This document shows, one piece after another, positions 12,910-24,387 of a stretch of 64,000 nt of DNA. Under the pieces are notes generated by a model. The model did not search any database. It worked only from the letters and a program-made list of their open reading frames with translations, and was not told the DNA's origin. Source of the DNA: Chrysemys picta bellii. Taxonomy: Eukaryota > Chordata > Testudines > Emydidae. How positions within the stretch are numbered: position 1 is the first letter of the stretch; each line of letters opens with the position of its first letter. A program made the translations under genes and the position numbers. The stretch is taken from assembly GCF_011386835.1 (NCBI RefSeq), contig NC_088800.1:57937439-58001438 (forward strand). The letters are read 5' to 3'.

Positions 12910-13045
12910 CTTTAGGACAAAGGCTCAGCCTGGGGTACACGGGCCCTTTAGGACTAGGGAGGCAGAAGACCTCATTCCAGGGAGTTGGAATGAACTAAGA
13001 CCCAGGAAATGGGGGAATTAGCAGTTGGATGGGGGGAACCCCAGG

Positions 13046-13264
13046 CAGGGCTGGATTTAGGACTTGCGGGGCCCGATTCCGCGGTCTGTGTCTTCAGCAG
13101 CACTGAAGGACCCCCCGCTGCTGAAATGCCGCCAAAGACCCTGGAGCGCCCCCCTGCTGCCGCCAAAATGCCACCAGAGCGGACCGCCGCCGGGTGAGCC
13201 TAAAGCGTGAGGCCCTCTTACCCGTGGGGCCCGATTCCGGGGAATCGGCCTAAAGCCAGCCCTG
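13046..13264. mobile_element. hAT-type MITE, 219 bp
   Basis: CAGGGCTGGATTTAGGAC at the left is matched by CTAAAGCCAGCCCTG at the right. CCCCAGG flanks both sides (13039-13045 and 13265-13271), seven bases of a probable 8-bp duplication. The related element at 53130-53462 shares the GGGGCCCGATTCC-like interior. Confidence 0.85.
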
Positions 13265-13271
13265 CCCCAGG

Positions 13272-13765
13272 ACACTGCCCCTTTAAGAGTCTGGGACCAC
13301 TTCCTCTCTTCTGCTACTGGACCATTTCCTGGGCCTTTGTTCATTCCAGTTCTCTGGAATGGGGTCTTCTGCCCCCTCTACTTTTAAAGGGCCAGTGTAC
13401 ACCATTACACTGGGTTATGTGGGGACGTGGCTGTGCAGTATCTTTAGCAGTCTGGGTGAGGGTACAATTGCCATTAAAAATAGCACCCTGATGCTGCAAA
13501 AGCAGGAGAAAGAGCCCTGGTTCTGTCAGGGGCTCGAAGGGAGGGGTCAGGGTACTTACTATCCTCTGGAGGCAGAAGGCTCTGCAAAGATGGGAGAGGA
13601 GGGCATGCTCCTTCAGTTTAAGGCAAGCCAAGAGTGTATTTGCTGCTGGGTCATGAGAGGAGCGTTTGGGGGGAGGTAGGTGTTTGAGTCAATACTGCCT
13701 TTTATTATTTTGCTATCCCCCATAACCACCAGTCCCATTTGGCCAGGCACTACCTTTCAGCCACC
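13272..13765. other. Gene-free sequence, nothing recognised
   Basis: I see no exon or repeat terminus. Confidence 0.4.
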
Positions 13766-13925
13766 CGTCACAGTGCTGCACAAAGGTGGGCAAGTGCCAT
13801 TATCCCCACTCTACAGAGGGGGAAACTGAGTCAGGGGGAAAGGACGTGACTTCCCCCAAAAAAGTCAGTGGCAAAGTCAGAGCTAGAACCCAGGAGTCCT
13901 GACACCCTACCCTATGTTGAGGCCA
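13766..13925 (-). repeat. MIR-like SINE, reverse orientation
   Basis: The complement of the MIR core is readable: TTATCCCCACTCTACAGAGG, GGGGAAACTGAGTC and AGAACCCAGGAGTCCTG. Read on the minus strand, the CCTGGGTTCT word corresponds to the B-box region. Confidence 0.75.
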
Positions 13926-14469
13926 TTAGCCCAGAGCAGCCCCCTCCTCTCCTTTTCCAACTCTCCCTTCCTCTTACCCTTTCTCCCCCTTCCTCTGTAT
14001 GCCTCCCTCTCCTCCGCCTCTGCTGGTTCTGAGGCACCTGTCCTGGTGCTGATCCTGCCCCACTCTCACTGATCCACCTGGCCCCTTGGACAGCCTGCTG
14101 CTGCTTGCCCCTCTCCTGAACCAGTAATTGGCTGAACTGACTCCAATGACCCCCGTGCTGGCCTGTGCCAGAGCTGGAGAGGTCCCTTTGCAGCTACATC
14201 CTGCTGAATCCAAGAGCTTTCCCCTCATTTTCTCTGATTGCTCCTCCACAGGGCCCTTCCGGGGCCCAGGGATTCATGCTGGGAGGAAGGGCACCTACTG
14301 ATGCAGAGAGCAGGGCTATGCATCTTCCACGCCCAGCTCCCTGCTCTAGGAAATGGCCTGGGTTGGTTCATCCCTGCACTTTACTCCCCCCATCCCATAA
14401 GGCGCCCCTTAGCTGGCATGGGAAGATCAGGGACCCTTTCCCTTCCCGTCCTGTTGCTCTCTTCCTCTA

Positions 14470-14625
14470 CTGGTCCCTCACTATGGCAGTCAGGACTCCT
14501 GGGCTCTGTTCCTAACTCTGCCATTCACTCAGTGGGCAGCCAGGGGCATGTCACGTCACCCCTTGATGCCTCCATTGCCACACTTGTAAAATGGAGACAA
14601 TGGGGACTCCTGGAGGCTCCAGTAC
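14470..14625 (+). repeat. MIR-like SINE
   Basis: CAGGACTCCTGGGCTCTGTT, CTAACTCTGCCATTCACTCA and TTGTAAAATGGAGACAATGG follow the MIR consensus order (head, core, Pyr-AAAATGG-type 3' part). It is old and diverged. Confidence 0.75.
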
Positions 14626-14867
14626 CATGGTAAGGTGCTCGAGACAGTATCCCCCATGGAGACAGGATCTGCCTGTGGCTCCGGATCCCCCTTCTCTCTG
14701 TTCATTTCTCTCCCGTCCCTCCCACTTCTCCATTCAGGCATAGCTGTGCTTGCTGTCAGAACCAAGTGCAGGCATGGCCACACCCAACCTACTAAAGCCA
14801 TTAATCAGACGTGGGTGGTGTGACAACCGCTTCACCCAAATCCCCTCGAAGCAGCATGTGGAAGGAT

Positions 14868-14985
14868 GGGCTGGTGATTGGGGTGCTAGAGGGAGACCTG
14901 GGCTTAATTCTCTGCTCTGCCACAGACTCCATGTGGGTGGGTCACTTAGTCTCTTTGGAGGGACAGATCAGTATTGCCCCAAATG
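14868..14985 (+). repeat. MIR-like SINE
   Basis: GACCTGGGCTTAATTCTCTG, CTCTGCCACAGACTCCATGT and GGGTCACTTAGTCTCT match the head and core of the same SINE family seen at 19765. Confidence 0.7.
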
Positions 14986-15018
14986 AGGTGCTAACTAGTA
15001 TCTGGACCACTGGGCTGG

Positions 15019-15110
15019 GGGGGGGGGGTAGGAAGGGTACCTGGATATTGAAAAGGATTTAAGGAGTTGGGGGGGGGGGTGTAGCCGTGGCCACTGCCAC
15101 GGGGGGGGGG
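15019..15110. repeat. Poly-G low-complexity tract
   Basis: Three G runs of about 8-11 bases fall within 90 bases. Such tracts could form G-quadruplexes but are also error-prone in assemblies. Confidence 0.7.
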
Positions 15111-16625
15111 GCACATGAAATGTCTGGGCACATGCTGATACAGTTGATTTCTGGAGTTCTGGCTGAGAGCTGTAAACTGGGCTCTGATTTTGCTAATAAC
15201 CCTGCTCAGAAGCGTGTATACGGGGCCAGGCGTGGCTCTCAGTCACTGCAATGTAAACACACAGGACTGCTACGGTCTCTGGATTTACACAGGTGGAAGG
15301 ACTGTCAGAATCTGACCCATTCTAAGTAAATATAGAGGAGGATGAGATAACTGGGAGCCGGCTGCATCCTCTCCCTCACAGGGCTGCACCGTGGAGTTAC
15401 CGTTTTATGGAGAAACTCCATTGGGGACAAGTGTGAAACCAGCATGAACCCGTCACCCCGCGTGAGATGAGAATGTTACACCAGAGAGTGACAGGGCCAC
15501 ACCCCTTCACCTCTCCACCACCAGGACAATAGCTATTGCTGGTGCCCAACTCTTCTGGCGCTGTGACCATATCCCCCCTCAATTGAGATCTCTGTAAATT
15601 CATGCTGGTCCGTGCCCGCTTGCTTTGCTAGGGCTGTGCATGCGATGGAAGCACCCACAGCTGTAACAAGCTCCTACTCTGCCAGTTTAATTGGCTTTGT
15701 TCATGCAGGGAGATCACACTGAGCACAAATAAGGGGGCCTAGTTTTTAGCACTGGCCATCCTGTCTTTGCAAGTCTCTCGCTCCAGCTGATCTCGCCTCC
15801 CCGAGTCTCAAATTCATTCATCTCAGCCTTTTTAAAAACCAGAAGTGCCTGAACTTGGACCCGGTGCCTTTGTATGAGAGCCAATTTCACAGGGGCTCAG
15901 GGCGAAAAGCTTCATGTTCAAATCATCAGCTCTGGAGCCCTCGTTGGGAGATTTCTTCCCACTCCGCCCATTCCTGGCATGAACACACTGGAGCCGGCTG
16001 AAGTTTCTTGAACTAAACTTTTTAATGTTTGCTCCCCCCCCAAAAAATAAAAAAATAAAAAAGAGCCAGTTCAGGTTGACTGAAACATTTCGCAGATTTG
16101 TATCAAATTTGCTGAATTGTTGAGCCAAAAAAAAAAAATCCCCATAGTGTCTGAACATTTTGATTTTCAATTCATAACGATTTTGTTTTGAATTTTACTT
16201 TGATTTTGGGTTTTTTTTAAAGTTAAAAAACCTCAAAAACTGCATGAAACGTTGTGTGTGGTGGTTTGAATGAAGTATTTTGTTTGATCCAAAACAAATT
16301 TTCTCTCAATGTTTTGGGGCCGCCAATGAATTGAAGAAACTCAGTTGCTTGCATAGCTCTAGCACCAACTGACATTTTAAAGGAACATCTGCACATGCCC
16401 ATGAGTGTAGCCCAGCTGCCCTCATGCATGGGCACTGACTTTTGTTTTTGCCGGTGGGTGCTCTTCTCTGCCCCCTCCCTTCCCCCCTTGCGAGAGGTGG
16501 CGGGATCTCGCAGGGAAGAGATTGAGCGGGGGATGGGCTTCCGGGCAGAGCTCTGGGGGAAGGGGGGGGAAAGAGGCTGAGTGTGGGGCAGAGCACCCAC
16601 GCAGTCAGCACCTATGCCCTTGTGG
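15111..16625. other. Gene-free sequence with an A/T-rich decayed repeat
   Basis: I see no gene. The part at about 16020-16260 is rich in AAAATTTT words, like positions 1-260 and 4400-4510, and may belong to the same old repeat. Confidence 0.4.
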
Positions 16626-16706
16626 GTCACTGTAAGGGATCGAATCCAGGACCTCAAGTGCTAAAACCATGAGCCTTTAGCATGTGAGCTAAAGGAGTAG
16701 CTCCTT
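16626..16706 (-). repeat. tRNA-like SINE head (minus strand)
   Basis: On the minus strand the segment contains TTTAGCTCACATG, resembling an A box, and GTCCTGGATTCGATCC, a good B box. No complete cloverleaf with a paired acceptor stem can be drawn, so it reads as a tRNA-derived SINE head, not a tRNA gene. Confidence 0.55.
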
Positions 16707-16996
16707 TAGTGAATACATATCCTAGGCTTTTATCCTTTGTGCACCAGCCACTAGCGAAGGACTCATCACTCACTGAAGAGCAGGTTGCAGGTGCATGCCA
16801 CAAACAAACATGGGACATGCTCACATTCATGTCTAGGTCTTTCTGTCTCAGAGATTTGTACCACTGTAACTACTTCACTGATGCATTCCTGCAAACCCAG
16901 TGTAAACGTGCTGTGCCGCTGTGAAACGGGGCTCACTCTGGTTTCAAACAGCTTCATTGGTGTGGCTACACCTGTACAATTATCCACAGTATAGAC

Positions 16997-17331
16997 CGGG
17001 GTGGCCAAACTCATTGGCCCTCCGAGCAGCATACGACAATCTTCAGAGTTCAAGAGCCAGAGCACGCCTGCCAGGAGTCGGGGCTTCAGCTCCACTCCTG
17101 CTGAAGCCTTGAGCCCCGGCAGATGCGCCCTGCAGGGCAGCTGCACCCTGCAGGGCTGAAGCCCCAAGACCTTCCTCCCCACTGGACAGATGCCACTACC
17201 CCACCATCCCACTGCAAGGCAGAGGTTCTGATCTCTCCTCCTCCCCCTCCACCCCCGGTCTGGTAGGCGGAGAATGGGGGCGGGGGGGGGGGGGCGGAGG
17301 AGGCTTGCAAGCCACAGTTAGGCCACCCCTG
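16997..17331. mobile_element. hAT-type MITE, 335 bp
   Basis: CGGGGTGGCCAAAC at the left is mirrored by TTAGGCCACCCCTG at the right. GTATAGAC is repeated exactly on both sides (16989-16996 and 17332-17339). The interior is G/C-rich and non-coding. Confidence 0.93.
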
Positions 17332-17339
17332 GTATAGAC

Positions 17340-19047
17340 AAAGCCACATCTGCCTTTCCTTCAACATGCACAGCCAGTGAGAGCGGCAGATACAGTCCTA
17401 TGCTTTTCTGTGCTGATGCTGTTCCCCAGGTGGGGGCAGCAACACTTCAGATAGTCCTAGCGCCTTCCCCAGAAAGAAACCTTGACAGCTCATCAATTCC
17501 CTGAGCGAGGGAGAGAAAACAATGGAGAGATCTTGACTCTCTGCAGAATTGACAGACAGGACACCATACCTATTGGGAATGAGATAAAGGTGGGAGACAT
17601 GCTGTTGCTGCAAACAAGCGTACTGGTACAAACGGTTGCAGAAAGGAGATAAAGGGAGTTTATGAGTTTGAAATAAGGATTACTGTGTTTGCAAAGCGTG
17701 TCCTTGCAGGCTTCCCCCAGCTCCAGCGAGGAAGGACAAGTGGATACATTTTCTTTGCAGAAAGCATCCCACTTTAATAAGTATAGGAGATCAGTTTGTG
17801 AGATTTCAAGCTTCTGGACTTAAATGCCAAACCTTAATCCAGAAGCACACGTGCATGTTTCCAAGTACTATCTACACAGCATGGACACATTCCATTCTCA
17901 TCATCACTCATCAGGTCTGGGGCTTATTTTAATCTCAAATAATTTCCCAGTCATTATGGCTGTGCAGAAACCCTTCCAAAGGAGCCTGGTGCAATGCTGT
18001 GCAGCCAGACAACCTCTGAGGCGTGAGCTGCCCTCTTTAGTGCAACCATTAACTCTGAAACCTAACGATCGCGTTAAATAGCAACATGGTTGACTACTGC
18101 ACTGCTGGTCCCTTTGGCAGAAACATCTCCCTACTCTGGGATAGGGTAGAGGGCCTCCATTTCACCCCACTCCCACACACACCCGTCAGATCTCTTAGGG
18201 GAATCAATCCCCGGGCCCTCACCCCTTCCAGTTAGATGGTCCAATTCCCATACACAATGTTACGCTTTCAGGCTAAGTGACCTGTTTTAGAGGCAGGGAA
18301 ACCACACAAAACACAAACAAGAAGAGCAAAGTTGCCATGTGTGAGAGAGCGAGCGCCCATGCCTCTATACCACACTGCATTGGCTCAGAGCTGCCCCGAC
18401 GGACAAGCCAACTCCTTTACATCCACTGTCGGAGAGAAGCATTTATAGCCCTGTGTTTTGTGGCACTAGTTAATCTAGCAGAGCAGGGGTTGGGGAGGAG
18501 GAAAACCACACTGTGTATTTATATCGTATAATAAAACTCCCTGGCTTTGCGAGTGTGTTGATTTACCACGAGAGTCTCATTGCTGGAGTGAGAATGCTGC
18601 TCTCCTGTAATCAGTCAGGCTGTCTGGGAGGAAGCGCTGCTGCAGAGGCCAGTGTGCGTAGTTCCCAGCTACTCCATTCCAGAACAGGAGAGCCCTGCTT
18701 TATTTGTGCTGGGGGCAGGCAGGGCTCCCCATGGAGACAGTCTCTCCATCGCTGTCTTTCCAGGAGCGCACCCGGGTGCGTGCTGCAGCTTGATCCCGGA
18801 TTCAGAGGCATAGGGGGAGGAACTGAGAGCAGAGGCTCGGAGACACTGGCTTTTTTAAGACAGAGCCCAGTCTCATGCTGTGTGTTCCCCGAGCCAATAG
18901 TAACTAGCAGATTCTGCTGAAGAGCACTTGGCCATAGAGTTGTTAATGGGCTCTCATCCTCCCAGTCCAGTCAGACAGAGTCAAGGGCTCTGGCTACTCT
19001 CTTCCTCATTAAGATCTCTTCCCTTTCTCTCCCTCTGCACCCACCAG
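17340..19047. other. Gene-free region upstream of the receptor coding exon
   Basis: No coding exon is seen. TATTTATATCG near 18517 is TATA-like, so a promoter close to the gene is possible. The last 30 bases (19018-19047) form a pyrimidine tract ending in CACCCACCAG, a strong splice acceptor. An in-frame ATG at 18928 would extend the receptor by 49 residues, but it would need unspliced sequence and gives an atypical N-terminus. Confidence 0.5.
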
Positions 19048-19074
19048 GTGACCTGCATCTCCCCTGAAGGCAGG
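19048..19074 (+). promoter_or_regulatory. GALR2: 5' untranslated part of the receptor's first coding exon
   Basis: The pyrimidine-rich stretch ending in CCACCAG at 19047 is a textbook 3' splice site. If it is used, only 27 untranslated bases remain before the ATG, implying at least one upstream non-coding exon. The ATG context CAGGATGA has A at -3, adequate for initiation. Confidence 0.55.
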
Positions 19075-19448
19075 ATGACAGAGCACGAGGACTTTGCCAG
19101 CCTGGCTGGGTACTGGAACGCCTCGGACAGCTCTCAGTTCAGCCCTGCCAGTGTCATCATCCCAGTGGTCTTCTCCCTCATCTTCCTCCTGGGCACAGTG
19201 GGCAACAGTTTGGTGCTGGCGGTGCTGCTGCGCAACGGCCAGATGGGCCACAACACTACCAACGTCTTCATCCTCAACCTCAGCCTGGCCGACTTCTTCT
19301 TCATCATCTTCTGTGTCCCCTTCCAGGCCACCATCTACTCGCTGGAGGGCTGGGTCTTCGGCTCCTTCATGTGCAAGGCCGTCCACTTCTTCATCTACCT
19401 CACTATGTATGCCAGCAGTTTCACGCTGGCTGCCGTCTCAGTGGACAG
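19075..19448 (+). CDS. GALR2: Galanin receptor type 2-like, coding exon 1
   Basis: Codes residues 1 to 124 plus two bases of codon 125 of a class A G-protein-coupled receptor for galanin (and, in known GALR2/3 receptors, spexin) at the plasma membrane. The N-terminus is short with an N-glycosylation site at N15. TM1 carries the conserved N44 (GTVGNS), TM2 the LxxxD motif at D73, and the extracellular side has W93 and the disulphide cysteine C100. TM3 runs into AAVSVDR, with the DRY aspartate at D124. The phrase [10 protein letters not shown] is typical of galanin receptors. The donor AG|GTAAGC splits the DRY arginine codon (phase 2). As I recall, GALR2/3 genes have an intron at this place and GALR1 genes do not. 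The start was chosen because the encoded N-terminus has normal length. Confidence 0.93.
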
Positions 19449-19764
19449 GTAAGCAAGGCCGAAACCTGCCCTGGGGTTGCTGGGCCCTACCAGATGCCCT
19501 GTGCCTGGCCTCAGGAGCTGGGAGGCTCAGAGAATGGGGAAAAGGTCAAATCCAGCTTGCACCAGTAATGACCTAACGCTGTCCCTATGTGGTCTGTGCC
19601 AAAAGGGTTGGAGGGACTTAGTACAGTTCCTGTTAGGTGTCTCCTTCACAACCCATGTTCTTACAGGCCAAGAAGACGGAGCCACTGCACTCTCTACCCT
19701 AGAAGTGGCCCTGCCAGGTCAGCTGGGTAGGGAAGCTTGTGTTGCCACTGCCTGTGTTTTTCTA

Positions 19765-19995
19765 GAGGAAGGATGGTCTAGTGATTAGGACACTAGCCTG
19801 GAATGTGGAGGAGTGGATTCAATTCCTCGCTCTGCCACAGACTCCATGTGTGACCTTGGGCAAATCACTTAGCCGCTCTGTGCCTCAGTTTCCCCATCTG
19901 TGCAATGGGATAATAGCAGTGCCCTCCTTCACAGGATAAATACATGAAAGTGTGTGAGGTACTCAGCTAAGATGGTATTAGGGGCCAGATAAAGT
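19765..19995 (+). repeat. MIR-like SINE, well preserved
   Basis: A tRNA-like head (GGTCTAGTGATTAGGACACT; B-box-like GATTCAATTCC) is followed by the MIR core (TGTGTGACCTTGGGCAAATC, TGTGCCTCAGTTTCCCCATC) and the 3' part (CAATGGGATAATAGCAGTGC). This is the clearest MIR-type copy in the window. Confidence 0.88.
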
Positions 19996-20287
19996 GCCTA
20001 AGATAGATAGATTCTAGCTCTTTGGGTTAATAGAGGACTTGCCTTTCCACCGCTGTCAGACCATCACTGAAACACACTGACGAACGATCAGTTTAGAAGC
20101 CCCAAGATTTGTGCCAATAATACATTGCATACACGGTGCATTCAAACGGGGGGCCAAGCTCAGTTCCTGGTGTTATCAGCAATGACTCAGTTGTCTCCAG
20201 TGCAGGTATGCCTGCTTATAACAGGGCCAAATCTGGCCCTAGCTCTGTATAATAGGGGACCCAGTGTCATATCACAAAAATATTAGT

Positions 20288-20373
20288 CCAGATCCTTAGC
20301 TGGAGTAAGGCAGCCAAGCTCCCCTGACATTAGCAGAGTGATGCTGATTTACACTAGCTAGGGATCTGGCCCA
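20288..20373. repeat. Short palindromic MITE
   Basis: CAGATCCTTAGCTGGAGTAA at the left is mirrored by TTACACTAGCTAGGGATCTG at the right. A related piece lies at 26799-26850. Confidence 0.7.
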
Positions 20374-20829
20374 TTCTGCCTTAAATGCAATTCAGTGTGT
20401 GCGTTCAATGCAGAATTCTGAAAGCAAGTTTTGGTTCATGCTGCCTATTGGGCCCTGATTCTGATTTCATGTGGACATTCAGCAACATAGCTCTATTGAC
20501 TGCAGCTGAGCTATTCCTCGTGTACACCTGTGTAGCAGATCAGAATCAGGTCAATTGGTTTGCGAGAGGACATCTGCCCAGTTTTGGCTGCACTGCCCCG
20601 ACTTCACCCCTACGTGCAAAACAGTGGGGGAAGTACATGTTCTTCCCATGGATCATGCTTTGGCTTGGTTGGATCACCTCATTTTTCCTATTTGTTACAT
20701 TCACTGCTGGTGGGGGTAAGGATGGCAAATTACCCCTGTGATTAAGAAACCCACATCGATATCAGGGACTGAAGATAGAAAGGCGTCAAGAGTCCTGCAG
20801 ACAATACATCGATTGGTGCTGTATAAATA

Positions 20830-20945
20830 CTTACAGATTGATCGATCTAGTCCATGCCTCAGTTTCCCTATCTGTAAAATGGAAATAATGATACTGAACT
20901 TCTTTGTAAAGCACTCGGAGACCTACTGATCTCTATAAAAGCTAT
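20830..20945 (+). repeat. MIR-like SINE, 3' part
   Basis: CATGCCTCAGTTTCCCTATC, TGTAAAATGGAAATAATGAT and AAGCACTCGGAGACCTACTG follow the MIR 3' half. Confidence 0.75.
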
Positions 20946-21054
20946 ATCCTTTATTCAGGTAATTAATGACTATTCCTATCTTACCTTACATATCACCTCT
21001 CTTTCTGAATGATCCCAAAGTATTTCCCAAGTTATATAGGAAGCACTATTACTA

Positions 21055-22270
21055 ATCAATTGGAATTCTTTGAGGAGGTCAACCAACAGGTGGACAAGGG
21101 TGATTCAGTGGATGTAGCGTATTGGACTTTCAGAAAGCCTTTGACAAGGACCAAAGGCTCTTAAACGAAGTAGGCAGTCATGGGATAAGAGGAAAAGTCC
21201 CCTCATGGATCAGTAGCTGGTTAAAAGATAGGAAACAAAGGGTCAGTTTTCACAGTGGAGAGAGGTAAATAATGGGGTCTCCCAAGGATCTGTATTTGGA
21301 CCTATGCTGTTCAACATATTTATAAACTATCTGGAAAAACAGGTGAACAGTGAGGTGAACAAGTTTGCAGATGATACAAAATTACTCAAGATAATTAAGT
21401 CCAAAGCTGACTGGAAAGAGTTACAAAGGGATCTCACAAAACTGGATGACGGAGTAACTAAATGGCAGATGAAATTCAAAGCAATGCACATTGGAAAACA
21501 TAATCCCAACTATACATACAAAATGATAGGGTCTAAATGAGCTGTTACCACTCTAGAAAGAGATCTTGGAGTCACTGTGGATAGTTCTCTGAAAATATCC
21601 ACTCAATGTGCAGTGACAGTCGAAAAAGCTACTGGAATGTTAGGAAGTTTAGGAAAGGGATAGAGAAGACAGAAAGTATCATAATGCCACTCTATGACCT
21701 TGAATACTCTGTGCAGTTCTGGTCGCCCCATCTCAAAAAAGATTTATTAGAATTGGAAAAAGTACAAAGAAAGGCAACAAAATGATAGGGGAATGGAACA
21801 GTTTCCACCTGAGACGAGAGTAAAAAGACTGGGACTGTTCATCTTAGAAAAGAGACAACCAAGGGGGGGATATGTATGGGAACCAGGGGTCACCCAATGA
21901 TATTAATAGTCAGGTTTACAACAAACATAAGGAAGTACTTCTTCACACAACACACAATCAACCTGTGGAACTCGTTGCCGGGGAGGTTGTGAAGACCACA
22001 AGTATAATTGGGTTAAAAAAAGAATTAGGTAAATTCCTGGAGAAGAGGTTCATCAATGGCTGTTAGCCAAGATGGTCAGGGACACAGCCCCATGCTCTGG
22101 ATGTCCCTAAGCCTCTGACTACTTAGGGGACTTGGTGATGGGGATGGATCATTTGATTAACTGCCCTGTTCAGTTCATTCCCTCAGAAGCATCTGGCACT
22201 GGCCACTGTCAGAAGACAGGATACTGGGCTAGATGGACCATTGGTCTGACCCAGTATGGCCATTCTTATG
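21055..22270 (+). mobile_element. CR1 LINE, 5'-truncated and degenerate
   Basis: Begins within the reverse transcriptase (GAATTCTTTGAGGAGGTCAA). The frame at 21304-21540 reads FNIFINYLEKQV and KFADDTKLL, the FADD catalytic motif. The C-terminus and 3' UTR follow, ending CTGACCCAGTATGGCCATTC. Several frameshifts and stops are present, for example AAATGA at 21538. It lies in the receptor intron in the same orientation. The copy at 42273-49546 aligns along most of its length. Confidence 0.9.
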
Positions 22271-22304
22271 TCCACTTCACTCACCACTGAAATAGCATCC
22301 CTTC

Positions 22305-22400
22305 TATAGGAATGCCCTCAGCAGTTATTGGTATTACTGTAGTGTCAGAAACCTAGTTAGGGACCAGGATCCCATTGTGCTAGGTGCTGTCTGGCGGTAA
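22305..22400 (-). repeat. Interspersed repeat tail (GCGCTGTACA type)
   Basis: GGTATTACTGTAGTGTCAGA and GGATCCCATTGTGCTAGGTG match, in reverse, the repeat tail seen at 38160-38290 and 51238-51300. Confidence 0.55.
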
Positions 22401-22574
22401 GAAGAGAAGAATAGCATCCCCAACTGAAAAGCCAAGGGGCATTAAGATAGCCCAGAACTGGACCAGGACCTCAGGGACACAGCCCCAGCACTCCTGAGAA
22501 AGAGGCTGAGAGAACTTTGATCATCAAATGTAGCCAGGTGCTTAGTTTTATATCTGATAGTGGCTGATAAATCA

Positions 22575-22712
22575 CTAGGACCACTTCCCACAGCACTTAT
22601 TGTGAGTTATCTTTGGAGGTCTCCCAACCAAGTACTGGCTCAAAGCTGACCCCAGATAGCTTGTGAGATCAGACTGAAGCCTAACATGAGGGGATATGGC
22701 TCATGGTACTTC
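22575..22712 (-). pseudogene. 5S rRNA-derived repeat or pseudogene
   Basis: Read on the minus strand, the segment follows vertebrate 5S rRNA: a CCATAT start, then CAGTCTGATCTCACAAGCTA, GGGGTCAGC, and AGTACTTGGTTGGGAGACCT near the end. Many substitutions disrupt the internal promoter, so it is not a working gene. It could be a plain pseudogene or the head of a 5S-derived SINE. Confidence 0.75.
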
Positions 22713-24387
22713 ACTGCAGATGGAAAGTAAGAGTTCAAGGAGTTGCAGTGGGAGACAGCATCTCTTCAGCTAGCTCAGAACCAGGGACAGTCTCTTAAAA
22801 CCCCTAGAGCTCCCCAGCGTGCCCCCTGGCACAGCGTTCTGCCCACCTGGTTTCAGGTTATTCTCCACCTCTCCTGCTACATAGTGTTGCTGCTGAAGAA
22901 TGTTGCTGTGTTCCACCCTAGAGGTGGCTGCACTTCAGCGCAGGATGAAGCCATCCTTGTACCTTGTCTGGGAAATGCTTTTGTAGCTTTCCAGATGGAC
23001 GGTACAGCAGAGACAAGCTACGCTACTGCTTGGAGTGACCCTTTGTGCTGGAGTTATTGTCCTTGGCTGTCGGCTGTGCTCTGTTGCCAAGGATGAACTC
23101 CTAAGGCACAGCACGTGGCAATGAGCATCGGCCCCTGTTTGACGAGGACAGGCTTAGACTGGAGCAGTGAAGGGCTTGTGCCTGCATTGACAGCTACTCC
23201 CCTTCCCCGCAGTCTCCTGTCCACAAGTCAGCTAGGATCCCAGCTGTCTCCCTTCCTAGCTGTCACCCGCACCAGGGACCCTGCAGGGACTGTCATACTG
23301 AATATGTTTCAGCTCTCCTGGGGTGCTGCAGACAGATGTTCCCACTCGCCTGCTCTCCCTGCTGATGCGTGTGCGGGAGCCGAGCACAGCGCTCCTCCTG
23401 CATGCCGCTCTGCTCTCTCAGCCTCCCGGCGCTTGCTGGAGAGCCAGGAGCAGCACTGTGCATTGTGTGGTTTAACCTGGAGGTGCACTGGCGTAGCGCC
23501 AGGGGAGAACAGACAGGCGGCAAACTGCCACTAGGACATTTATCGGCCCCAGAAACCAGCCCAACACCGAGAGGAAGAGTCATCGTTTCTGGCACCTCCA
23601 GCGCCCCTCCTCTGGGCCAGCATAGTCAAGATCCCAGTGAGCAGATCTGCCTACCTCTGGGCCAGATCCAAACCCCATGGAAATCAATGGAACAACTCCT
23701 ATTGACCTCCCAAGGCTGTTGATTGCGACCTGTATCCCTACACCCATCCCATCCTTGGCTTGTCCAAGAACGCAAGGACCCGAAGGCCTCAAACCAAGGT
23801 TCAGGGCTGGGCCTGAGTTTGATCAGATCCCAGCCTCATTCTCAGCCAGGCAGAGGCACAATCTCTTCCTTTCAGCAGAGGAGGGACCCTGTGTCAGCAT
23901 GGGCTGCCATGTGAGGGGTTTGAGGCCGGGACCTGTGTTTGGTCCTGCCCTCCCCTGCTCCAGCTGGGCGTGGGAGAGCCATTGAGGGAACATGCTCCAT
24001 CCCTGGGGATAGGGAGCATCGTGTGTGACTCCTGAGTGGCCTCCCCAACCTCACCTCTCCGGCCAGTACTCAGGGAACTAGGCCGAGCCCTCTTTGTCTG
24101 GAGGGAGGGGAAGGGACCTGGGTTAGAAAAATACGGCTGTCCAGGAAGAATCCCACTAGGAATCAAAATGCTGCCCTACACAGGGCCGTATTCTGAATGG
24201 GTTAAGAGGGTTTGGCAGGGCGAGGCCCCTTCCTTAGTGATGTCGCACGCATTTGCTGAGGCTGGATGTAGGCAGAAGGGGAGAGAGGGAACCACTGCCA
24301 CAGGACAGCAGGAATCCCACAGCGACTGCATGTCCAAGGCAGAGTCCTCTGCACCCCTAACCACTGCCTGTTTGGTTTCATCTCCAG

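Larger units (their letters stand above)
19449..24387 (+). other. GALR2: Phase-2 intron of the galanin receptor gene
   Basis: The intron begins GTAAGC at 19449 and ends in TTTCATCTCCAG at 24387. Its 4.9 kb hold MIR-like SINEs, a palindromic MITE, a CR1 copy and a 5S-rRNA-derived repeat. The part from about 22720 to the acceptor shows nothing recognisable. Joining the two coding exons restores the DRY motif and an open frame of 375 codons including the stop. Confidence 0.92.

Noticed and set aside
16626..16706. Possible tRNA gene on the minus strand
   Set aside because: A and B boxes are recognisable, but no acceptor or anticodon stem pairs properly; it reads as a SINE head.
18928..19074. Upstream in-frame ATG extending the receptor by 49 residues
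   Set aside because: The stretch contains a strong splice acceptor at 19047, and galanin receptors of this type have short N-termini like that given by ATG at 19075.
22575..22712. Functional 5S rRNA gene
   Set aside because: Too many substitutions across the internal promoter and stems.
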